Positions 37,587 through 47,367 of a DNA stretch of 64,000 bases are shown piece by piece. A program made the position numbers and the translations under genes. Under the pieces are notes generated by a model that saw only the letters and a list, made by a program, of their open reading frames with translations, made no database searches and had not been told where the DNA came from. Positions within the stretch are counted from its first letter, which is position 1. Every line of letters starts with the position of its first letter. Source of the stretch: Linnemannia hyalina (taxonomy: Eukaryota > Mortierellomycota > Mortierellomycetes > Mortierellales > Mortierellaceae); the NCBI GenBank assembly GCA_019671135.1, contig JAHRHY010000001.1, forward strand, positions 1,364,001 through 1,428,000, written 5' to 3'.

Positions 37587-37609
37587 TTTTTTTTTTTTTT
37601 TTTTTTTTT
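37587..37609 (+). repeat. T23 homopolymer
   Basis: Twenty-three consecutive T followed by GGTTG, within the gene desert. Confidence 0.85.
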
Positions 37610-38127
37610 GGTTGAAACAAGTGATAGTCCTCTTTGGATGAGCGATAATCTCTTTTCCTCCATCCCGCCATATTTTTTTTGGATGAATGATTAACGACCG
37701 TAGCGAGCTAGTGAAACGGGAATGTACTTCTGTCCTTCATACCTCATTTCATGCCGCTTGCAGTCATGTCCTGTTGGTGTTGGCATTTTGTTGCTGTTGA
37801 GCCCTCATTCCTCATCCTCCTTTCTTTGTAGAGCCACTCACACCATTCCTTTTATTCCGATTGAACAGCTTAGATCTGTTCACGTTGTGGTTTACTTGAC
37901 GATTTACCCATTTCAAGCAGTCAGTTCTACTGATTCACGCCTTCTCTGTACCTACTCTTGTTATCAAAGTGAACATGTACGTATCGTACTCGGCTACGTA
38001 CCGTACGTGTACATTTGAACCCTGAGCATCAATCAATTAATCATGCAGAAAGCTGAACACCTGAACGCCAGATGATACTCCTCTAACAAACAAACATCCA
38101 GCATCATAATCAACAGCACTACCGCCT

Positions 38128-38158
<31 letters not shown>

Positions 38159-38159
38159 C
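38128..38159 (+). repeat. (ACA)n microsatellite
   Basis: Thirty-two bases of perfect ACA trinucleotide repeat, about 70 nt before a TTTG repeat. Confidence 0.9.
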
Positions 38160-38226
38160 TTCTTTTCTATTATCAAAGCGCGAAAAGCTCAAAATTAGTT
38201 GTCGCGCCTTTTTTTCTTTCTTTATG

Positions 38227-38274
38227 TTTGTTTGTTTGTTTGTTTGTTTGTTTGTTTGTTTGTTTGTTTGTTTG
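38227..38274 (+). repeat. (TTTG)12 microsatellite
   Basis: Twelve perfect copies of TTTG. A shorter run of the same unit occurs near 34721-34742. Confidence 0.9.
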
Positions 38275-40534
38275 TGTGCTTCTGTTGTCTGTTTATGTTT
38301 GGGTTTGTGTGTTTGTGTTCATGTTGCTATGGTGTCACAAATGCATAGTGACCAAAGGACCCGTGTCTCCATGACTCTGTTCACCTTTTTTTTTCTTCTT
38401 TTCAACATGCAACACTCCAAAGCATGGACACAACCGATTTTTAAACTCTGTTTTCGAGTTACATGGGTGTACCCCTCCCCCTCCCCCCCAACCCCCCCGT
38501 CCCCACTTCTTTTCCGGGGGTCCGGGCGAGAGCAATCATCAACAAACAGTAACAGACCATTGGGGTTGATTGTTTGTTACATCTTGTGGTACCCATGTAT
38601 TTTTATTTTGTATCGTAGCATCGTTTTTGTTTCTATGCTTCAATGTCTATAGCAATAAGGTCCCCCCGTGATGCCATACATAGCTGAGCACTCAAAGAGA
38701 GAAGGATAGTTCAAATAACTCTTCAATTGAGCATAAACAACAGCTATGGAAATTGTGTCCAACCGCCTCCAATGCTATTTTTGTACCCTGAATTACCTTC
38801 TTCCTTCTTTCTATGGCGGAAAGATGCAAAGAAGAGGAACACAAGAAACAAAAATATGAAATGAAATAAAAGACATTACCAATAAAGCCCAAAGCCCAGC
38901 GGATTAGACAGGGTTCTGATTTCAAAGATAGAAACAAGGATACAAAAAAGAAGCTTAGTGAGCACTCACCCTCTGGCACTCCCATTTTACTATACACACA
39001 AAAAATATAAACATCTCTCCGAAGATAGTGGAGAAGGAAGGAAAGGTGTGTACATGTACACTGGAAGTTACGGGGAGTGATGGAAGAAGGGGGCTAGGCT
39101 GTTGGGTAAATGGATGGTCGACCGATGGGAAGTATTCTATCGCGGAATCAAATGTCTGTTGGGAGGCTAGGCATAATCATTGACTGTACGCAAGAGCTGC
39201 ATCAATCTTTCTTTTTTTCGAATCCAAGAACAGAAATCTCAGATAGATCTTCAATCTTCTCCCACCCTCCTCCCCTGCGCAGAAATCTTACCTTCCTTTT
39301 CGAAGAAAAGAAAAAACTCAAGGAACAAACAAAGAACGAAGGCTGAAGCAAAGGGAGGGGGAAATACGAGATTGAAAAAGGTCAGAGTCCCTAGAGTTGA
39401 ACCTCAGCGCATTAGATGTGTGTAAAGTGGAGGAAGAAGTAGGGACCACCTGAACCCGACAACCCTCCTCCTATTTCCTTCCCGCCGCTGAGCTGAGCTG
39501 AGGTAGCGATGGTGGTATTGGCTGACTGGCGGAGGGTAGGTTAGGTCAAGCCGCTCGCTGGCTATGACACCCTAATTCTCTTTCTCCTTTTTCTCCTTTT
39601 ACCTCTTCAGGTCCCATCGCCGCCGCTGACGGAAGTGGATCTCTGAGTCTTTGACTGTCTGGTTATCTGTTGTTCAATTTTTTGTTGTTGCTTGGTATGT
39701 TTGTGCGTATCTGCGTTTTTTCTTCACTTGGTGCCTATCGGTTTACACTCAATAGCTCACCTCCGCTGGCAATTCTCTTCTTTCTCAGGCCCCGCCGCCG
39801 TCTGTTGTCTGCCGCTGCCGCTTTGGTCATCAAAAAAATACAAAGTCAATTCAAATTCTTAGTGGCGAGTGCGGAGCACATTTCAACGGCCGTACAATCA
39901 CCAGGATAGGACAGCACCACCTCCTTCTAATCTCATGTAAAGAGAGGGTTGATTGAAAAGCGGGGACTGGCTAAGGTCGATAGATTAGAGGGGGAACCCG
40001 AAAGGTCGTCTTATTGCAGGAGGGAGGAGGGTGGGAATATTGGGGAGGGTACATGAACCAACAAACCTACAGCACTGAGAGGGAGGACCTTGCAGAGCAG
40101 AGCAGCAAAGTAAAATGAAGAAAATCTCCGATGGCCCACCACCAATGCCTTACTTCGACGAGAGGAAAGTCATCGGATGTCCTCGATTCAAGCAAACGAA
40201 AGAAAATAGAGAGCGACTTGCGAGTAAGAAATCAGCTATAGAGGGAAGGCACCTTGACCACCAGCACCTTCATTAAACCAAAACCCAAAAACAACAACCC
40301 AACCTCATTCCTCTTCTCGGAAAAAAAAAAAGAAAACAATAGAAAAACAAAGTTCATTATTCAAACCCATAAATTGAATACTTTCACTAACAGCGATGGT
40401 GCCATCGCGCGAACCCTTTTCGCCCTTTTTTTACTTCTCTCATTTATTTTAAGGTCTGCCAGTTGCCTGGTCGTTGGAAGACTATGTTCTAATCCTCTTT
40501 TGGGAACGAGCCCCCCTTCCTTCCACAAACTTTA

Positions 40535-40555
40535 CAGTTACACACTGTGTAACTG
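40535..40555. repeat. Perfect 10-1-10 palindrome
   Basis: CAGTTACACA and its exact reverse complement TGTGTAACTG are separated by a single C. It lies about 960 nt past the 3' end of the remodelling ATPase gene, in the desert. It has no T-run or gene context that would make it a terminator. Confidence 0.85.
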
Positions 40556-40700
40556 AATCAAAACAATGAACTTACACTACTTCACCTCAAAGTGAACCAA
40601 TGTTGAGGCAAGGGTATAGTATGAACCCTAAAACAACCAAAAACCCTTGAATACCAGATCGCCCTTTTTCTTCTCTTCTTCTTTTCCTCTTTCTTACATG

Positions 40701-40727
40701 CATACATACATACATACATACATACAT
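40701..40727 (+). repeat. (CATA)n microsatellite
   Basis: Nearly seven copies of CATA, without interruption. Confidence 0.85.
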
Positions 40728-41334
40728 CCATGGTGGTACAAAATAAGCGCAAAGAGAGAGAAAAATGAGGGAGGGAGAAAAGAGAGAATGCGATGGATAC
40801 ATCTCGCAAGGTATGTACGCGACTCTCGTCCTTCCCTCCTCATTGACAAGCATACTGATATGACAACAACACAGGCAAGAATTGTTAAAGTCAGCGAGCA
40901 CACAACGCATCGGGGATAGTAATTCATGTATCTTTCGTGCGTGCAATATTTGAGCTGACTTTATTCTGTCACATTGAAAGTGATAGATAGGTGAGTGTAG
41001 TAGAATGGCATTTTAGACAGATGGAGACGATACATTTAATGGAGGAATGCGACTTAAGTCCATCATTCAGTCGTCGGAAGCTATAAACAAGCAGATAAAA
41101 AACGTCCCACAAAACCAGTCATTTCATCCATCTGAGTCCACTGAGGTACTCGCTCCTGTTCCAGTATCTATTCTCGTAGGCTTGCACTGCTCTCCTCTCC
41201 TTCTCGGCTCCTCTGGCACCTGTCAGTCGTCTCAAGATGTCAATTCCAACATACCTCTCACATGTTGACCTTGTCAGCATGTCTCAAATGTCATTCCGAT
41301 GTTTGCATCTGGTGTTTTGTACCTTTTTTTTACT

Positions 41335-41340
41335 TTTATT
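41335..41340 (-). terminator. AATAAA poly(A) signal, Snf2-type gene
   Basis: On the minus strand AATAAA begins about 170 nt after the stop codon of the ATPase gene. Confidence 0.45.
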
Positions 41341-41511
41341 AGTTGTTTTCAATGATGATTATGACAGCAATAACGCATGATAGTGAAAAAAAGTTCCTCC
41401 CATTCCCTCCTTCCTTCCGTCCGTCCTTTCCTTTCCATTCCCTATCTCCTATCGGTCGCTCGCTCACTCCGCTCATTATTCCCGTAATCAAACTGGCGAT
41501 TCCGCTCCTCC

Positions 41512-44500
41512 CTACTCGTCATCCTCGTCCTCATCATCCAGCTCGTCATCGTCGCTGTCATCGGCGCGCTTCTTGGTGTTACTTGAAGTCCCATTCTTGT
41601 TGTGGCCATTGCCGCTGCTGTTGGCCGTTGTGCTGTTATTGGCCTGACCTGCTGCATTGTTGCGACCAACTGGCCCAGCGTCGCTGTCATCGCTGTCGTC
41701 CGTTCCCAATGAATCCACTGCCATGTCGTCGTCGTCATCATCGTCATCGTCATCCTCCTCGTCATCTTCATCCTCCTCTTCCTTCTTCTGGCGCTTGTGG
41801 TGATTCTTTTGCTGGGCCGCCGATCGGGATCCTACGCTGCTGCTCCGACTGTGCTGGCGACCGTGGTTGCTCGCCTTGGTTTGCGCCTTCTGAGCTCCAG
41901 CGCGTCGATCCTGTGATGACGCATTCTCCTCCTCGTCCGACAGTGGCGCCGCCCGCTTCAATGTACTGCTGTCCTTTTCAGCTCCAGCCGACGGCAACTC
42001 GCCTCCTGGGCAAAGCGCGTCAAACTTCTCATCAAACACTTCCTATTAATGGCGCAAACCAAGAAAAAATAGATCACCGCATTAGTCAATTGCGATTGCA
42101 TAGAAAGATATAAGAAGCCAACTTGCAGTGATCAGTAGCATTGCGCACATTACCTCCAAGCGCTCAGAGTCGACATAAACCCAGCTGCCTTCTTGGTTGA
42201 AGGTGCGCGCATTCTGGAACATTTGGTGGAAGTCGTCCCGGAACTGAGACGCAGTCTTGTAGAATGCAGAGCGCATCCGCTTCTTGATCATATCCATGGC
42301 GATAGGACGGAGAATGATCTGGTAGTACTCGGGATACTGCTTCTTGCTTGGCAACTGCAAGAAGAGGTCGCACCGGTGTCGGACTTCGCCATCATCCGTC
42401 ACTGTGCAGTCCTCAACCGCCTTGTAGCACTGCTCAAAGATTTTGGTCAGCGCCTTGCGATCAGCCTCAGCCAGAGTATCTTGGCCAGCGGCGGCACCTT
42501 CTGGTTTCCGTCCACGCTTGCCCTTGACAGGAGTCGGCTTGGTGATCTCAGCGGAAGTCGAAGACTTGGTGCCACGGCCGCGACCCTTCTTGACAACAGG
42601 TGCTTCCGCCTCCTCCTCATCGTCTTCACGGATCGTCTTCTTGCCTCGGCCGCGTCCTTTCTTGGGCTCAGGCTCGGGCTCCTCGCCATTCACAGCCGCA
42701 GCCTCCTTCAAAAGCCTCTTCTCCTCTCTGCGGCGACGGCGATCGGCCTTAGCAGCAATGATCTCGTTGACGTCCTTGTCCTCATCCTCAAGCGCCTCAA
42801 GCCATTGCTCCTCAGTCAAGCCGTCATCGTAGCGAGTCTCAGCCCTGACACGTTGACCACGACCAAGATCCTCCTCGACCTCCTCAACAACAATATCATC
42901 CTCGTCGACGAGATAAACCTCGGGCAACTCGGATTCTTGAATGAGGCGTTCACGTCGTATTCCGTCCGTCTTGAAAATCTCATCCTCCTCGAGCCGGCGT
43001 ACATCATCCATTTCTTTGAAGAGCGTCATCTCGTTCTCCGTGCGGGCGACAATCTCGTTGAGCTCCTCGTCGTTCATGTCCTCCTCTTCCACGTCGTTCT
43101 CCTCCTTGTTGTTGTCGCTCTCCAGAAGCGAGCGCAGGAAAGATTCTTGCTCCTCAGCAGTACTCTTGTTGTCGAATTTACCGGCCTGAATGACCTTGCC
43201 GTCGATCTCCAACTTGTACTGCGCACGGGCAAGAATGTGCTCCTCCACCGACTTCTCCGTCACCAGACGGAAGATGCGGACTTCCTTCGTCTGACCGATA
43301 CGATGAGCACGATCCTGTGCCTGCAAATCCTGATGGGGGTTCCAGTCCGAGTCGAAAATGATGACTGTATCAGCAGTTTGCAAGTTCAGACCGAGACCTC
43401 CAGCTCTAGTACTGAGCAAGAAGACAAAATAGGGCGAATCGGGTGCGTTGAAAGTCTTCAGCATTCCAGCACGATCCTCTGACTAGAACATCCAATAAAT
43501 CAAAGTGTTAGTACGAGCCCTATGATTGTAGTAGTAACTCCTTTTTGCGAACAGCTAATGAATCGGAAGTGGCTTACCTTGGTGGCACCATCCAAACGCA
43601 TGTATTGGTAGTGGCGGTAGTGCAAGTAATCCTCCATGATGTTCATAATGGCTGTCATCTGGAAGAAGATGAGCACTCTGTGTCCTGTCTTGAACAACTT
43701 GGGGAGCATACGATCCAAGAGCTCAAACTTTCCTGCGACGCGCCAAAGACCATCGTTGTTGGTCTTGGTAGGGTTGATTACACGTTCAACCTCCTCAAAG
43801 ACATAAGGATGGTTGCAAATCTTGCGAAGCTGCATGATGGTGTTGTTCAATCCCCTGATACCGGTACGTCTAAGTGACATTCCAAAAAAACAGCCGTCCA
43901 TTAGTACACGCGCCAGCAGAGATATACAAAGTGTGACAAAAGATCATCGTTCATGGACATGGCAACTTACCCCTTCTCGCCACCTTGGGTAAAGAGCATG
44001 CCGTGCTTCTTCATCTGGTTGTACAATTTGAGCTGAAGAGACGACAACTTGCAGCGAATGACGCGCTCGACCTTGTCAGGCAACTCGGACTCGACATCCT
44101 TCTTCAGACGACGCAACAGGAAAGGTCTCAGAACCTTGTGGAGGCGCTTGATGATCAGAAGAGCCTCTTCTTCGTTCAGCTCGATCTTGTCCTGTCCTCC
44201 GGTGTTAGCGAATGGTGTGTTGAACCACTCATCGAACGATTGTACCGAGTTGAAGACGCGAGGCAGCACCATGTTCAGCAGCGCCCACAGTTCTGGAAGG
44301 TTGTTCTGCAGGGGTGTACCTGTCAAGATAAGACGGTAGCGGGACGAGTAGTGCTGGGTCAAGGTAATGAACAGCTTGGACTTTGCGTTCTTGAGACGAT
44401 GTCCCTCGTCGATAATCAGGTAGACCCATTTGATCTTGCTGAGAATCGGCTTGTCCATGATGACGTATTCGTATGTTGTCAGAAGCACCTGGAAGTTGCG

Positions 44501-46830
44501 GTGACGAATTTCAGTCTGCTGAATGTGCTTGCGTTGAGAGGGAACACCCTTGTAGACAACTTTCGTGACTTGAGGTGCCCACTTTTCGAATTCGAGCGTC
44601 CAGTTAGCCAGTGTCCTATTTACGAAATCATGTTTGTGTTATTTTCACCCGTAAATGATAACCTCAAGACGAAAAAATAAAATTCGGGCCGAAGCAAAAG
44701 TCAAAATAACATACGAGAGGGGCACAAGAATCAAGAATGGTCCGTTCTGCTGCTTGGCTTCGATCAGGAATGTCACCAGGGAGATGGTCTGGATAGTTTT
44801 ACCGAGACCCATCTCGTCGGCCAAAATTCCGTTCAGACGGTTGTTGTACAAGGAGGCCATCCACTGCAGACCCTTCATCTGGTACTCCTTCAAGGTTCCT
44901 CCGGTCAAGATGGCCGGTTGCTTGACGACCTTCTCTTGAATCTTGTGTGCAATATTGTAGTAGTCGTTGCGTCGGTTGTCCTCCTAAAGAAATTGATGTG
45001 TCAATGAAACGATTGTAAGTATTAAATTCAACTTGTTTGCTCACGGCCTCAATATGGCACACCTGGTCGTGGAGAAAAATAATGACGAACGTACTCCATC
45101 GCCATAGTCAAAGTCCGCCTCGTCGTCCATAAGCTCGATACCACCACGTGTAACAGAGTCGGAGTGGACAGAGTCGTTTTGCTGAGCGGTAACGGCCTCG
45201 GCGAGTGACGCAAGGTACGAGTCGGTCTGCTGCAACAAGTGTGTAATACGCGTGTCCTTGGCCTGGTCGATCAGCTTCATGTATGCCTCCTCGTCGTCGT
45301 TCTTCAAAGCCTTCAAACGCTCCTTGGAGATACGCTCGATACGCTTGGCCTCCTCCTTTTCGACATGAGAGTGGAACTGGAGAACGAGTCGACCCAGCTT
45401 GTTCTGCTTCATCTGCTGTGTCCTGTGCCACTGAATCATCTCGCGTCCATGATTGACAATATTGAGTAGCGAGTCCATGTGCTTCTGTCTCTCGCGACCC
45501 TCGCGGTCTTGTCTCTGCTGACGCTCCAGCTTCTCTGTCATGCGTGCTTCGCGCAAAGACTGCTTCTTCATTCTGCGGTAAGCTGCTCGGTCCGTCGAGG
45601 TCGCCAACATGGTTGCCTTTGACATTCCCTTGATAATTTCAGCACGAAGCTAAAAGCAAGCAAAAACAGAGATAATAATTAATACAGAGGCTCTTCGATT
45701 TAAAAAAGAGGTTTGCGTCGACTACATTAGGCGCGTAAAGTACCTTTTTCTGTCTCTCCAAGAGTCGTAGGGCCTTCAACTCGATCAAGGCCTTCAACTT
45801 GGGTCCAGACTGAGGTGCTCTGTTCTCCTGTTCCAAAAGTCCTCCAGAGGGGTCCAAAGACTCGCTTGCAATGTTACTAGGCAGGCTGTCGAGCTCCTCA
45901 ATGCGATACTTGACACGGGCCTTGAGGCGGTTGTCGCGCTCCTGAGCCAGTGTATATGGGTCGATTCCAATAGGCGAGATACTGGGGATCAACAGACGCT
46001 GCTGCCGTGAAGCGTGGACAGTCGAAGGTAAAGTCTTTTGAAGGAACGAGAACGGAGATGTGTAGGCGTTGTAGTCCGAGGCAGATGGCGTTTGCTCCGA
46101 CAAGTGCTGACGGGCAACATCGACCACCTTGCCTGCGACGGTGGCTGTGGGACCCTTTGCGTTCAGGGCCTGATCGACAGATTTTGGTGTGAAGATGGCC
46201 TCCTGCAGATGTGGTGGTACAGCCATGTTGGCCGAGATAAGTTTGAATGCAATGATTTGGAAGCGCAAGTCGGTGATTTGGTCTGTGGAAAATGGGGATC
46301 CTTGCGTGGGAGGTAAGACCGGCGCTCCTGGTGGCTGTTGTTGCTGGAGTTGTTGAAGTTGTTGCTGCTGTTGTTGTTGCAGCTGTTGGAACTGTTGCTG
46401 TTGTTGCATTTGGAGGAGTTGTTGCTGTTGCTGAAAAGGTGCCAAGCCCTGGGCTGCCTGAACGCGTTGTTGGCCCTGCGCTTGTGCAGCCTGGGAGGCT
46501 TGGTATGCTCGCAAAAGACCCATCAGCTGGGCATATTGTTGATTCGTCTGCTCGGTTGCACCTGCGGCCTTCATGTTCCTCACCGCCTACAAAAAGGAAT
46601 CAACAAAAAAATCGATCGAGAGTCAGTATTCAGACTCATCGAGACCAAAAAAAAACCTCAAACAAAAACAAACTATGGTGTATACAAGAATTCAATAGGC
46701 GAATAAAGGAGGGGTTGAATCAAGGAAGGGAACATACGTTGAGGACGCTGGTGATTTGCTCCTGGGACAGGTTTGCGACGAGGTCATGTGTAGCCTGCTG
46801 GGGCTGTGGCTGAGTTTGAGGAGGGTTCAT
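41512..46830 (-). CDS. SWI/SNF or RSC catalytic ATPase (Snf2/Sth1 type)
   Basis: Eight exons on the minus strand: 46830-46738, 46586-45744, 45649-45095, 44983-44715, 44615-43971, 43869-43578, 43482-42154 and 42042-41512, all in phase, 1518 residues. Domains in order: poly-Gln region (about 80-115), QLQ (about 129-165, [20 protein letters not shown]), HSA and brace helices (about 313-480), Snf2 ATPase lobe 1 with Walker A GLGKT (about 556-560) and DEGH box (about 656-659), lobe 2 with [12 protein letters not shown] and DRAHRIGQ, an acidic SnAC-like region, an AT-hook-rich Lys/Arg stretch ([15 protein letters not shown]), a bromodomain (about 1235-1350, with [20 protein letters not shown]), and an Asp/Glu-rich tail ending DDEDEDDE. 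This is the complete architecture of the nucleosome-remodelling motor that slides or evicts nucleosomes. Snf2 and Sth1 cannot be told apart here; early-diverging fungi may have a single copy. The start ATG is followed by a 31-residue exon. The antisense frame of 429 codons at 42193-43482 is a shadow. Confidence 0.95.
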
Positions 46831-47367
46831 GATGGTGTCGAGGCGGAGCTAAAGAGCACCGCGAATGAGGACGCGAGAAGAGAGAGCTGTTGAGATTGGT
46901 CGGGGTGCGTCAACAACTCGGCTTGTACTGGGGTGACGCAGTCAAGTGTTAGAGTGGGTGAGAGGGAGAGAGGGGCACTTGTGGGGTGGGGAGGGCAGAA
47001 GTGCGCACAAGGAAAGAGAAAAGAAGGAAAAAATAAAAGAAGAGAAGACAAACAGAGAGAAAGAAAAAAAGAAGCGATGGCGATGGGTGATCGAAAAAGG
47101 GGTGTCGAGAGTATTTGGATCGAAGAACTGATGGAATGGAGAGAGGGAAAGAGAGACACCGACAAGATGAGCAGGGAAAGCCAATTTCAAGCGAGGTTGT
47201 CTACGTCACCGTATATATTTAATCGCAATTGTATTCATGCGAAGAAGGGGTGAAAGCGAGAGGGGAGAGGGGAGAGGAAGCTGCGGATGCGGATGCTGAA
47301 GAACAAACAAAAGAAAGAAAATGAATAGAAAGGGAGAGAAGACTATGCCTATGTAGCTAGCAGGGCT
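46831..47367. promoter_or_regulatory. Upstream region of the Snf2-type gene
   Basis: This 537-nt gap contains a purine-rich + strand from about 46930 to 47340, i.e. CT-rich on the coding strand of the ATPase gene, as expected of its promoter and leader. It also contains the 3' end of the forkhead-like gene. No AATAAA was seen for that gene. Confidence 0.45.

Larger units (their letters stand above)
22256..41511. other. About 19 kb without a supportable gene
   Basis: I read both strands and found no exon with domain-like sequence or a convincing splice pair. From 22.3 to about 29 kb the + strand is strongly purine-rich (GAGAGGAAG-type sequence), i.e. CT-rich on the strand of the HSF-type gene, as upstream regions are elsewhere in the window. 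From 29 to 41.5 kb composition alternates between purine- and pyrimidine-rich blocks. The region holds most of the window's simple repeats: (AAAAG)n near 25.41 kb, T23 at 35911 and 37587, an ACA repeat at 38128, (TTTG)12 at 38227, a CATA repeat at 40701. No tRNA with a pairing T-arm, no transposase and no long terminal repeat was found. It could hold non-coding RNA genes, a very long 5' leader, or distal regulatory DNA. A short TF or secreted-protein gene with many tiny exons cannot be excluded. Confidence 0.6.

Noticed and set aside
42193..43482. 429-codon + strand open frame
   Set aside because: It lies exactly antisense to a conserved coding exon of the remodelling ATPase and has no domain of its own.
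45045..45062. Possible 18-nt microexon (VCHIEA) in the Snf2-type gene
   Set aside because: Using it would require a 32-nt intron between 45094 and 45063, below the usual fungal minimum. The direct junction 45095|44983 is in phase 0 with a normal 111-nt intron and gives the expected DYYN-type sequence.
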